Assembly (NCBI GenBank): GCA_010015655.1 | Contig: ML976664.1 | Coordinates: 1,296,166-1,360,165 of the forward strand | DNA length: 64,000 nt | Source: Bimuria novae-zelandiae CBS 107.79 | Lineage: Eukaryota; Ascomycota; Dothideomycetes; Pleosporales; Didymosphaeriaceae | Direction: 5' to 3' | Shown here: in pieces, positions 38,090 through 48,536 of the stretch | Position numbering within the stretch: the first letter of the stretch is position 1 | How the letters are laid out: the number at the start of each line of letters is the position of its first letter | The notes under the pieces: model-generated | Told to the model about the DNA's origin: nothing | What the model saw: the letters and a program-made list of their open reading frames with translations, nothing else | Databases searched by the model: none | Translations under genes and position numbers: made by a program

Positions 38090-38203
38090 TCATTTTTTAC
38101 CTCGAAACCTTTGCTGTGCAATTCGGTTTTGTAGTCTCCGCTTGGTGGATACTGTGCTCTGTTGCGCTACAAAGGCGATGCTACTGCTCTCTAAATCTGA
38201 CAT
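38090..38203 (-). pseudogene. bZIP basic-region fragment
   Basis: A 37-codon frame starts at an ATG (38,201-38,203) and ends at TGA. It encodes KRRLQNRIAQQRFRGKK at its end, which matches the basic DNA-binding region of fungal bZIP proteins (N-x7-R core: NRIAQQRFR). No leucine zipper follows. The DNA just downstream (to 37,955) is not RIPed and could be the broken remainder. It lies directly beside the hAT end, so the host-like gene was probably cut by rearrangement. Confidence 0.55.
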
Positions 38204-38224
38204 GGGAGAGTCAATGATCACAAT

Positions 38225-38575
38225 CTAGCGATTATGCTCTATCCACTGCTTAGAAAATTGCATGCTTCGAGCGTACGATTGTGCAAGCCTCTCTCTGGCG
38301 TGGTCGAAATCCCGGGATCTTAGTGCAACACCCACACCACAACAAAAGTACGTTTCTGGACGACCGTGCCGCCTCAACACATTACTGTATGTAGGGATAC
38401 CATCGCATGGACCGTAAGTGCCTTCGTACATCGATATGGCCTCTGGCATGTCCTGCATCTCAGATCCCATAGTTTCCGGTTCTTGCACACAGGTTATTTC
38501 CAGCGCACGGTCCTCACGACAAGGATGTTTCTTGTTATAGATTATTATCGTTTCGGAAATACCTGCTCGACCCAC
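38225..38575 (-). CDS. Hypothetical protein fragment
   Basis: I do not recognise this 116-residue frame. It has no RIP-type stops and normal base composition. The N-terminal part (VGRAGISETIIIYNKKHPC, then EDRALEITCVQEPET) is echoed, in inverted orientation and interrupted, at 38,798-39,027. This suggests pieces of one host gene or gene family that were broken and rearranged. It ends 21 bp before the bZIP fragment on the same strand. Whether it is expressed is unknown. Confidence 0.35.
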   Translation of the reverse strand: MGRAGISETIIIYNKKHPCREDRALEITCVQEPETMGSEMQDMPEAISMYEGTYGPCDGIPTYSNVLRRHGRPETYFCCGVGVALRSRDFDHARERLAQSYARSMQFSKQWIEHNR

Positions 38576-38797
38576 AGAGCCAGCCAGTCATCGTCAATCC
38601 TTCCTTTTCTTGTATTTTCTTGAACGCAAAAAACTTAAATCTTCTAAAAAATTTAAGGGGGGTACTTATAACTCTATAGAAGCCCTTTATCTACTTTTAG
38701 TATATTATTATCCAAAGTTCCTTGTGTGGTGGAGAGAAAAGCGAAAAAAAGGAGACCAGAACAGAAAATACGCGCAGTCTGATGAGAAATACGCCTT

Positions 38798-39027
38798 AAG
38801 TGGGTCGAGCAGGTATTTCCAGAATCACCGATAGCGCGCTACAAGGAAATTGCGCAGCTCCTTGTCCGGGCTAAAGATTGCAGTGTAGCCGCCGCCGCCG
38901 TCACGAGGTTGGAGCCAGTAAATTCGTTGTTCGCAGGAAGGCCACTTCGGCACGCTAATCTATAACAGAAAGCCCCTTATCACGAGGACCGTGCGCTGGG
39001 AATAACCTGTGTGCAAGAACCGGAAAC
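38798..39027 (+). repeat. Inverted partial copy of the 38.5-kb gene fragment
   Basis: GGGTCGAGCAGGTATTTCC near 38,798, AATCTATAAC near 38,957 and GAGGACCGTGCGCTGG...CAAGAACCGGAAAC (38,979-39,027) match the minus strand of 38,478-38,585 in the same order. About 140 bp lie between the first two blocks here and only a few in the other copy. The LINE insertion follows immediately. Confidence 0.6.
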
Positions 39028-39126
39028 CGATACCGGTTAGACATCATTCAACTGAACCAAAAAACGAGATAAACGGGCTTTAGAACTGAAAGAGGAGGGA
39101 ATATTCAAATAAGGGAGGAACGCGTG

Positions 39127-40510
39127 ATGGAGACAGGGGAGAGCGACGCGCGCGCGACGCGCCGATCGGCCCAAACGCGCAAGAAAACTGCGAAAGCTAC
39201 TAAACTTCATTACAAGAACGCGCAGCACGAAACCAGTTTAAGCAAGCCTAGTAACGTAGATAAAGATAATCGTGTAAACCTTAAGACGCCTAGGGCCCCA
39301 CAACCAAACCGTACACGGAGGATACCTAAAGGACTAGTTAGGGGTAAAGCAGCAAACTAAAATGCGGAACACATAAGGGCGCGTAATAAAGTTAAAGGCT
39401 AAAACCTAGAGAGAACGCTGGCAGCAATACTAAAAGCTTTAGAAGACCTTAGGGCAGATAACTCGGCACTAAAAGTGGATAACTAAGAACTTAAGATAGC
39501 GATAGAAGATATATTAAGGGAGCTAGCTAATACTAAGGCATAACTTGCAGATGCTAGGGCCTACTTATTAGAACTTTTAGGGGACTTAAGAACCTAAATA
39601 GTAGCTATTAGATTACTGTCTTATGCAGACGTAGCACGCACTCCCTTAAGTAGCTAACTAAGTAACCTTCGCACCCTCTCTAGAATAATAATATAAATAA
39701 CCTTAACCAATGCGCCCTACTGCACAGTAGACACGTCTAGAGTAGAGGAAGCGGATAAACACGAGGCATAAATAAGCAGAATCTAGGAAGCTATTAAACG
39801 TAAGCTTAAGATAATTAAGGGTAATAAGAAATGGCGGTGCGCGGTAGTAATAAGGGACCCTAAGAACACTAACAGAATTAGGATTATGTGCAGGAGTAAT
39901 AAGGAACTAAGCAAAGTTAAAGAGGCAGCATAAAAGACCACAGCCAAGGGCGCAAGAATCCTCCGCGACTAACTATACCTAGTGCGGATAGACAACGCGA
40001 ATCGCACAGCCGTCTTAAACAAGTACAACGAAATACAACAAGGGGCTATACAGGCCTTAGGGGAGGAGAACAAAGTGCAGATCGCTAAGATAAGCTAGCT
40101 AAGCAAGAAGGACTTAGGCAAGGCATATAGATTAATAGTGATATATATAAAGAAGAGCAGCGAAGCAGCAAAGCTCCTCTAAGGTTAATATTTCTATATT
40201 AATGGAGAGTCAGCGTACACCAAGGAATTTAAGCCCTATATAGGCCCTATGCAATGCTACAAATGCTAGTAACTAGGACATAAGGCCTTTACGTGCACAG
40301 GGCAACAGACCTGCGTAAGGTGTGCAGAGCCAGGGCACTACTATAGAGAGTGTTAAGCCAAAATTCTAAAATGCGTACCATGCGGAGGGCCTCACGAATC
40401 CTTCTTAATGAACTGCCGAATATTACACCCTAGCCGCAATAAATAGACCGCTCCAGATCTTCCAGCTTAACGTAGGAAAACAAAGAACGGTACAGCACAG
40501 TATAATAAAC
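39127..40510 (+). pseudogene. LINE ORF1 (gag-like, zinc knuckles)
   Basis: The ATG at 39,127 opens METGESDARATRRSAQ, a basic N-terminus open for 77 codons before the first TAA. Later come a coiled-coil-like part near 39,450-39,540 and three consecutive CCHC-type knuckles near 40,255-40,420: CYKC...GHKAFTC, CVRCAEPGHYYREC and CVPCGGPHESFLMNC. The product would bind the element RNA. RIP-type stops break it. Confidence 0.75.
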
Positions 40511-43500
40511 GATGAATAACTACAGTAATATAGTGTGCTAGCGATCGCGGAGCCTCACACACAACGGAACAAGGAAGGCGAGCTACTTACAACCCCTATA
40601 GAACACCCAAATTAGATAAAGCTTACACCAACAACACAAAAAGAGGGTAAATAGCCAATTCAAAGCATGATGTGGATTAGAAGAGATATTAAGGCCAAGT
40701 AAGTGGCAGTAAACTTATTAGACCTTACGGCAGCGGTGCTACGACTCCATGACAGACATCTCTTAGTCGTGTCTGTGTATGTAGAGGGCAAGAGTGCACA
40801 AGCGCTGGCAGACTCCACAAGCACGCTCTATACTCTGATCCAGCAACAACGGAATCGTATACAGACGCGTACAGATGTGTTACTGGTTGGCGATTTCAAC
40901 CAGCACGACGCACTGTGGGGAGGAGACAATGTGGTCGCACACCAAAGGGGAGAAGCAGACCCGATTATCAACTTAATAGACAGCTATCACCTGCAAAGCC
41001 TGCTTCCGCGCGGCACAAAGACCTGGCACCACAGGGATCAAGAGAGCACGATCGACCTAGTGCTTACTTCTACAGAGCTGGCGGAGGACCTAATGCGATG
41101 CAGAATATACAGGACTAACCATAAATCTAATCACAGCGCGATTAAGACAACATTTAACGTGCACACACCGCCTCAGAGAGACAAGGGGAGGCTCCTCTTT
41201 AAGAATACACCATAGGAAGAGATAAGGCAAAGGATAGCAAAGACACTACACTCTAAACTAGTAATAGGGGATACTTAATAGCAGGCAGACTGTCTAATAG
41301 AGGCAGTGCTTAAGGCGGTCTACAGCCTCACCCTAATAGCAAAGCTGTTACCGTACATGAGAAGGTGGTGGACGCCAGACCTGACCTAGCTACAAAAGGT
41401 ACACACATATTAAAGAAACCAGGCGAGGGCGCGACGTCGGGCTGGCTAACTCGACCTAGTCACGGAAGAGAAAGCAAAGGAGGCGGCAAAATAGTTTCAT
41501 AATATAGCACGGCGACAGCGAAAGTCCCTTTAGGACAACTTCCTTGCAGAAGACGGGAACATATAGAAGGCTGCTAGATACCTCTAGCCAGGCAGAAAGG
41601 CTGAATTTGGCAAAATTCCGCCGTTAACCAGGGAAGATAGGACTATAACAGAGGGACTACAAGAGCAAGCAGAGGAGATGCTCTCTGCCTTTTTTTTACC
41701 ACTACTAGAAATAATTAAGGAGGAGGGAGAGAGACACCAAAGAAGGCAACTACCTATGCCACCGCTAAACCTAGAAGAGATAGAACGGGCAGTAAATAAG
41801 GCAAAACCATAGAATACGCCCGGCGAAGACGGTCTGCCAACAGGAGTATGGAAGCAAATATGGCCAGCAGTAAAATAGGACGTACTACGTTTGTTCTAAA
41901 CATCTATTAACGAGGGCCAATTACCAACTTAATAGTTAAACGCTAGGATTATCCCCTTAAAAAAGCCTAGAAAGGATAACTACACTAAAGCAAAGGCGTG
42001 GCGACCAATCTTACTATTATTAACACTAGAAAAGATAATAGAAGCGGTGCTCGCAGAAAGGATATCGTACATAGTAGAGGAGCATGGCCTTCTTCCCACA
42101 AACCACTTTAGGGCCAGAAAGAAGCGTTTAGCTAAGCAAGCGCTGCTGTTGCTGCAAAAGTAAATATATTAAGTATAGAGGCAGCGGAAGGTACTTAGCC
42201 TTATTAGCTTCGATGTTAAAGGTGCATACAACGGGGTTTGCAAGGACAGGCTAATACAAAGGCTTCACGCTAGAGGGATCCCTCAAATTCTAACGCGTTG
42301 GGTAGACGCCTTCTGCTCTAAGCGAACAGCGAACATAGTAATAAATGGAGTGTTGTTAGAGACGAGAGACCTGCTATAGGCAGGGCTGCCGCAGGGCTTA
42401 CTACTATTGCCTATCCTCTTCCTCTTCTTTAACGCCGATCTCGTCCAGGGACAGATTAACAGGAATAAAGGGTTAATTACGTTTATAGACAACTTTAGCG
42501 CATAGGTAACAGGTCGCTTAGCTACAGATAACTATAAGGATCTCTAAAAGATTATTAGCCATACGTGTAGCTAGGAAAAGCAGAGCGGTGCAACCTTTAA
42601 GGCGGATAAAATAACGCTAATATACTTTATAAGAAACAAGGGGCAGACCTGCACCTAACTAATTAGAGTAAAAGGTCTAGAAGTTAAGCCAGGAGACGAG
42701 GCAAAGATTCTTAGGGTTATTATAGATGCAGAGCTCTGGTATAAGAAGTATATAGCAAGAGCAGCGACGCGAGGACTAAAAGCAGTAATAGCACTTTTCT
42801 AGCTAAAGAACCTGTCGCCTCGGACTACTCGACAGCTGTTTAGAGCTACGATAGAACTAGTTATAGACTACGCATTATGTGTATGGCAGCACACTATTAA
42901 GCACACTCCCTTAGCATTCTAGAATATCTAGAGGATTAGTATAAAGGCTATTATTAGCTACTTTCAGACAATAGCTATAGTAATCGCAGAGGCTGAAGCA
43001 AGCATACACACGGTAATAGAACAGCATAGTTACAAAGTAATAAAGCTTTAGGTTAACATTTACTCTCTGCCTAGGACGAACCCGCTAACGCAACTATATT
43101 TTAAACTATTTATAAGGTTTATTTCACCCCTCTAGATAATAGCCTCAGCGCATAAAGATACAGACACCAGCCACATAGAAACAATTATACCCTACGTGAT
43201 CAGCCCGTAGAGCAAACGCATTACGACAACGACAGAGCCAGACTTAGAGAAGGCCATAGCACTATTACACTAAGGAGACAGGATAAAGATTACAACTAGT
43301 ACGTTGGCGCGCCGTGGCAACGTCGGAGCAGGATAGGCAATACTAGACACCCAAGACAATAGGGCGAACAAACCCTACACTAGCTCTGCTATCCTAGGCC
43401 TAAGGGAAGAGTAGAACCCTTATATAGCAGAACTTTTTGCGATCGCAGGAGCGTTAGAGTCTCTAGGGAGACCGCACCGTAAGCGAATTATAATCCTTAC

Positions 43501-44200
43501 AAGAAACCTGGCCGCTCTTTAGGTAGTTCGCCAGCTAAAGAGATAGTCAGGGCAACACATCATCTAAAGAATCTACCGCTCAATCTAAGACCTAGAGATG
43601 TTAGAGAATAAAGTAGATCTTATATAAATTATAGCGAAATGCAGCAACACTCTTACAGACAAAGCAAAGAAAGTAGTAAAGAGAACTATATAGGAGGGCA
43701 GTACGCCACACGTGCGTTAGCTTTAAGCTAAATCAACCGTTATTAACACAATAATAGCAAAAGCACAAGTAAAGAAGACTCTACTAGACGGCACAGGAGC
43801 ATATAGCAAGCGGGTAGATGTAGCACTACCAGGACAACACACCCGCAAGCTATATAATAACCTCAGCAGACAAGAAGCGACTATGCTAGCACAGCTACGC
43901 ACAGGGATAATACGGCTAAACGCATATCTCTACTAGATTAGAGTAGCGAACTCTAGGGCATGTACTTATAATTATATAGAAATACCTAAGCACTTCCTCT
44001 TCCGATGCGCGCGATGGAACAGGCTTAGGGACCAAATACTAGAGCAATTAGAGACGCTAAGGGGAAACCTCTCGTTCTATCTTAGAGGGAGATCAAAGAC
44101 GGACCCAGTGAAGAAATAGACACCGAATATTAAGGCGGTGAAAGCGACAATTCGATACGCGATAGCAACAAAACGCCTAGAAATAGCAAGCGGAACGTAG
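40455..44200 (+). pseudogene. LINE ORF2 (endonuclease, RT, RNase H)
   Basis: It begins with FQLNVGKQRTVQHSI near 40,460. The endonuclease part is open from 40,703 to 41,215 (170 codons) and shows LLVGDFNQHDALWGG, STIDLVLTS and SNHSAI. Reverse transcriptase covers about 41,650-42,560 (WRPILLLLTLEKIIEAVLAE, LPQGLLLLPILF). Its catalytic box reads FIDNF, with Asn in place of the second Asp. RNase H follows about 43,300-43,700 and a C-x-H-x-C motif about 43,965-44,020. It needs ORF1 for retrotransposition in this clade, but stops disable it. Confidence 0.8.
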
Positions 44201-44500
44201 GAAGGGAAAGGAGGAAAAAAAAAAAAAAAAACCCTCTCACTTAGCAGGTTCTACTTCATTTACTAGAAAAGGGATACTAAACACTTAGGGGAATAGCCTT
44301 AAGACAACTTGCTACTAACTACTTAAGAGGGACTTAAGATACACGGAGGTAGGATAAATAGACACAAGGACAGTTATCTATAGGGGCTAGAGGGAGTTAG
44401 GTCACTACTGTAAGCTATATTATGTAGTTAGCGTAAAAAGGCCCTTTAGGCGAGTGAGCCGGGCGTAATAAATCAATCAATCAATCAATCGATACCGGTT

Positions 44501-44671
44501 AGGGAAGAGCAGAACCCTTATATAGCGGAACTATTTGCTATTGCAGGAGCGCTAGAAGCTCTAGGGAGACCGCACCGTAGGCGAATCATGATCCTCACAA
44601 GAAACCTGGCCGCCCTTCAGGTGGTTCGTCAGCCGAAGAGACAGTCAGGACAACACATCATCCAAAGAATC
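44501..44671 (+). repeat. Isolated LINE RNase H fragment
   Basis: This stretch matches 43,403-43,573 of the adjacent LINE at about 85-90 percent by eye (GAACCCTTATATAGCGGAAC, GACCGCACCGTAGGCGAATC). It is the less RIPed of the two. It starts exactly at the right target duplication of the LINE, so the LINE inserted at the edge of an older LINE scrap. Confidence 0.8.
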
Positions 44672-44834
44672 CCTATTTTGGCTCTACGATCCTCTACTAT
44701 TCTTCCACATGGCCAAGATCGCCGCCCCACAGTTCAGCTCTTTACCCAGGACGTAATCTAGTACATGGGCTTTCACGTGATGGCGGGTTTCCAGAGTTAT
44801 TTCCCAAAAGCCGGGCGGCGCGGTAGTACAGTCG
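44672..44834. other. Short non-RIPed spacer, no gene
   Basis: GC-balanced sequence between the LINE scrap and the next repeat. No frame or repeat was seen. Confidence 0.4.
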
Positions 44835-45452
44835 CTAGCGATTGCGGCTTCGCCCCATCACCGGCTGCAACATGTGCTGCTTAGCCTCACCTTCCGTAAA
44901 TAGGTTAGCGCTAACTGTAGAACGCTAAATAAACAGTTTAACTAGTTAGCTATTAACAAAAAGTGGGCTAGACCATTACTAGCATATTAGCCTAAGTTGG
45001 TGTTGCTGCCTGTACGGGTGAACCGAGATATAGGATTCCTGTGTAGTTAAGGCATAGCTGCATGGCTCTATTCCTGCATCGCACTCTCCTCTCCCCTCAC
45101 TGCTGCACGTAAATTGCTGCAGGCGTAAGGCATAGCATCGGCGAGGCCGGTGTAGAGACACAGGATTCCTGTGTGGTTGAGGCACAGCTGCATGGCTCTA
45201 TTCCTGCACCGCACTCTCCTCTCCCTTCACTGCTGGACGTAAATTGCTGCAGGCATTGCGGCTTCACCCTATTACACTAGCTATAACATGTGCTGCTTAG
45301 CCTTACCTTCCATAAATAGGTTAGCGCTAACTATAGAACGCTAAATAGACAGTTTAACTAGTTAGCTATTAACAAAAAGTGGGCTGGACCCTTGCTGGCA
45401 CATCAGCCTGAGTTAATGTTGCTGCCTGTAAGGGTGAAGCCGCAATCGCTAG
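44835..45452. repeat. A-B-B-A repeat unit with inverted ends (MITE-like)
   Basis: The outer ends are inverted: CTAGCGATTGCGGCTTC at 44,835-44,851 and its complement at 45,436-45,452. Inside are two direct copies of a 182-184 bp unit A (44,841-45,022 and 45,255-45,438, sharing GTTTAACTAGTTAGCTATTA). Between them lie two direct copies of a 93-bp unit B (45,032-45,124 and 45,162-45,254, sharing GCATGGCTCTATTCCTGCA). There is no coding capacity. The second A copy carries more C-to-T changes. It could be a non-autonomous DNA transposon that duplicated in tandem. Confidence 0.7.
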
Positions 45453-45473
45453 TGGCTGTAAGACGTTTCTGAC

Positions 45474-45530
45474 CATGCAGGGTACTAGACTACCCACCAG
45501 TGGGTCGCTGGTCTAGATACCCTGTTCATG
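45474..45530. repeat. Imperfect 57-bp palindrome
   Basis: The arms CATGCAGGGTACTAGAC and GTCTAGATACCCTGTTCATG face each other around an inner CCCACCAGTGGG palindrome. It is not RIPed. It could be a cruciform-forming relic, such as fused ends left by a transposon. Confidence 0.6.
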
Positions 45531-45767
45531 CACCATCGTGCAAAGTGCCACCAGTATGAGGTAAAAGGCTGCGCAATACGGACCAGCCTGCTTCTTCCTT
45601 CCCATTTCAGGCTCTAATACGCTGATCATCTATCGTGCAATATCCCTCAGCGAGTGGAGCAAACTCAAAGCAACTTGTATTCGTGTGCATTATGCACGCT
45701 GTGCCACGGGGCGTCGAGATGTGAACGGGGCGTTCGCTTAGCTACACCCAGGTGGAGCTCATACATA
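45531..45767. other. Non-RIPed spacer before the Fot1-like element
   Basis: About 240 bp of GC-balanced DNA with no recognisable gene or repeat. Confidence 0.4.
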
Positions 45768-47657
45768 CCCGCGCCACTCGCCAACCCTGCGGGTTGGCGC
45801 TGCGCAGCTCAACGTAACTTCGTGGCTTAACATAACTTTACAACGCGCTTTTTACTCTATCCTTACTTTATAACCCACAAAAATGCCTAAATTCTACAGC
45901 GAGAGTTACAAAATTAAGAAGCGCATCTTAGCTTATATCTCTAGCTTTTTTAATAAAGAAATACCTAATATTACGGCTGTAGCACGCGACTAGTGCGTGC
46001 CTATTTCGCGACTTTAAGCGCGCGTTAAAGGTAGAACAAGCCACTATAACTACACTAGGTTAAATCTACGCCTCTCGCTAGTGCAAGACAAAGCTCTAAA
46101 GTTATATATACGCCGCTGCGATAGTATTGGCATGCCTTATCTTATACCGCAGCTAAAAGGCGCTGCCTAGTATATCCTTAACCGCGCGCATCCTAACGAC
46201 AGCGCTCTACTACTTAGTAAAGACTAGATTACGTAGTAGCTATACTAGAATCCTAAGTGCTGCTGCATAAAGTAGAAGTCGCAGGATATTAATAGGACGG
46301 TAATAGCAATAATAGAAGCATATTCTTAGTATTTTACTAAGCTTAAGAAGGTTATTAATGCCTACGGCATCACCGCATTAGACACCTATAATATAGACGA
46401 AACCAGGTTCCGTATAGGCGTTGGCGGCAGCTAATAGATCGTTACTATAGAGTTAAATCGCCCTTAGGTCTCTGCGTTAGAGACCTCGCGCGATTATGTT
46501 ACCTTAATTAAATTAATCTCTAGTAATAGTAAGGTCCTTAATCCTATGCTCGTCGTGCAGGGCGTTAATTACCTTTATTAATAGTATACTAACACCACGC
46601 TGCCTAATAATTATATAATTACTACGTTAATATCTAGCTATACTAATAATTTAATATTAATTAAGTAGCTAAAGTTCTTTAAAAAATAGACGCGTGCGCG
46701 GCAGAAGGGCGTATAGTAATTACTTATATTTAATAGATTTAGTAGCTATCTAACTATTAAGTTTATTAAGTACTGCGATAGGTATAATATAATACCTTTC
46801 TCGCTATCGCCTTACGCATCTCATCACTTGCAGCCTCTTAACGTTGTCTATTTTTAGCTATTAAAGAATAATTACAAGAAGGCTATAGAGATAGCTATAC
46901 GTACTAGGTGCACTAACTTTAATAAAGTTAAATTTCTACACGCGTATCACGGTATTAGAATAGCTACTTTTAAACGCAGCACTATACTTAGTGCTTAAAA
47001 AAAGTTAGGCATCTTTCTATTTAATCTAGAAATTATATATATAAAGCTGCCTATAGTGCGTACGCTATTATTATTACTTTTATCTGTAGTTAATTTATTA
47101 CCTATCGCTAACACGCCTACGTCGTACTAATAGCAGCATAAAAAGATGTCGCGCGCTCTAGAAAGGAGCAATATTTCTAGCTATAGGCTTAAAAAGTTCC
47201 TAGAAAGCTCGTAATTACTTATTAATAGTCTCGCGCTGGCCTAGCGAGACCTCTTGGCTATTACTATAGCGGCCTAATAGCGCCAGAAAAGGCAGGTCAA
47301 AGATACTAGACAGGTATAAAAAGGCGGCGTAGTCACCGTAAAGGCAGCGCGACAAGCTATTGATCATCGTGTGGAGCAGGAGGCATAAAAGGCTGCTAGA
47401 CAGGCTGCAAAAACGTACAAGGACGCGCACTTGCAGGCGCCACAAAGTCAGCCCCGGCAGGTGCCATCTCTCAGAGAGATGACAGTAGATCCTGCCCTAC
47501 TTGCTACACCGACGCCAGCGTATATATCGCCATATAATTGAAGTCTTCGCCGTTAAAATCATCCTCGAATGTCAATTCGCTATAAAAAGTGACGTTAAGC
47601 CGAGAAGTTACGTTGAGCTGCGCAGCGCCAACCCGCAGGGTTGGCGAGTGGCGCGGG
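45768..47657 (+). mobile_element. Fot1/pogo-type DNA transposon with long inverted repeats
   Basis: The ends start CCCGCGCCACTCGCCAACCC on both sides and match perfectly for about 53 bp, then imperfectly to about 72 bp. TA flanks both ends (45,766-45,767 and 47,658-47,659). Each inverted repeat contains its own small palindrome, GCCAACCCTGCGGGTTGGC. The 1.89-kb size and single gene fit Fot1/pogo. The coding part is RIPed while the inverted repeats and the last 250 bp are much less so. Confidence 0.9.
45883..47541 (+). pseudogene. Fot1/pogo transposase (RIPed)
   Basis: A 552-codon frame opens MPKFYSESYKIKKRILAYIS (helix-turn-helix start) and closes at TGA, broken by about 25 TAG/TAA. The DDE_1 catalytic core is visible: YNIDETRFRIG keeps the first Asp, LLIFNRFSSYL has Asn for the second and LQPLNVVYFQLLK has Asn for the third. 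Both losses are G-to-A changes. The Gln/Ala/Arg-rich C-terminus is nearly intact. Confidence 0.85.
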
Positions 47658-47659
47658 TA

Positions 47660-48536
47660 AGTCTTGCTACGTAGGATTTAGCGAGTACGGACATGGCGTG
47701 ATAATTGCTGGGCGCACAGGCAGCGTTATCAGGCATTTTTACCACTTACGCCGAGCTGATTGGCTGGGAGTTCGGCCGACGCAAGGGCTCTCGATAAACA
47801 ATGAATTTTTATCAGACCAGAACATTATTCCACAGTTATACGTCTGTCAGACTGGTGCAATGAAAGATTGGAGGATTTAAAAGAGTGGATCCTCTAATGG
47901 ACTCGTCCAGAATCTTTGATAAGTGGAACAACAGACATTCGACGGACTTGAAATGCGAGTTTTAGTGCAATTTAGCCTAACCCCTGCAGGGATCAGTCCT
48001 CGGCCTTCTTTACCATCAGCCCGAGCTACTGTTTCGAGGCAGACACGGATCGCAGAATGAAGTTCGTGGCGCATCAGTTTCGATTTGAATTTCTAGTCAG
48101 TAAGGCAGCTACGAACCACACTCTATACGTATTGAGAACCAAGGATAAGTATTCCGCAATTGGAAGACGAAAAGAGAGGAGGAAGACGGCTTTATTGCCA
48201 CATTCGGGGGGAAAGTCGTGACAAAAAGATAACACTATCCGAGGGCTAGGGGGGAGCCATCAGGCAGATACACACTTCAGGGTGGGTAGGCCGCACTACA
48301 ATAAAAAAAATAACGTAAAATAATACTGAGCAGGATGTCGTCCAAGCAAGAATTTTCGCAATCGGAAAAGCTAACCGAATATGCAATGCAGTGACGAAAT
48401 GTAGATAGCTAGTAGGCGTGACCCCCTAGAAACTTGAGCGCGCAGCTACAAGAAACTAGATGTAGATGAAGCCAAACATGATGTGTACAGCCAATGAATA
48501 AATCTAAATTCCCACGTACACAGCCCCGCAGTCCAA
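47660..48536. other. Transition zone between transposons and gene cluster
   Basis: The TA-rich RIP signature ends at the right inverted repeat of the Fot1-like element and the DNA becomes GC-balanced. A 79-codon frame at 47,641-47,880 has no recognisable similarity and starts inside the inverted repeat, so I do not call it a gene. The first cluster gene ends at 48,537. Confidence 0.5.

Larger units (their letters stand above)
39041..44489 (+). mobile_element. Tad-like non-LTR retrotransposon (LINE)
   Basis: A 5.45-kb element lies between two copies of the 13-bp target duplication CGATACCGGTTAG (39,028-39,040 and 44,490-44,502). It ends in a short AATC tandem repeat (44,470-44,489) instead of poly-A. 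ORF1 encodes three zinc knuckles. ORF2 encodes apurinic-type endonuclease, reverse transcriptase, RNase H and a C-terminal Cys/His motif, the layout of the Tad clade. RIP stops are scattered through both, but large parts including the endonuclease remain readable. It looks full length. Confidence 0.85.

Noticed and set aside
38610..38834. 74-codon frame on the plus strand
   Set aside because: Lys-rich low-complexity translation with no domain, lying between two inverted gene fragments.
44470..44489. AATC tandem repeat as a CRISPR-like or independent microsatellite
   Set aside because: It is the 3' tail of the LINE, directly followed by the target duplication. No spaced direct repeats of CRISPR type occur in the window.
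47641..47880. 79-codon frame on the plus strand
   Set aside because: It starts inside the inverted repeat of the Fot1-like element and shows no known similarity.
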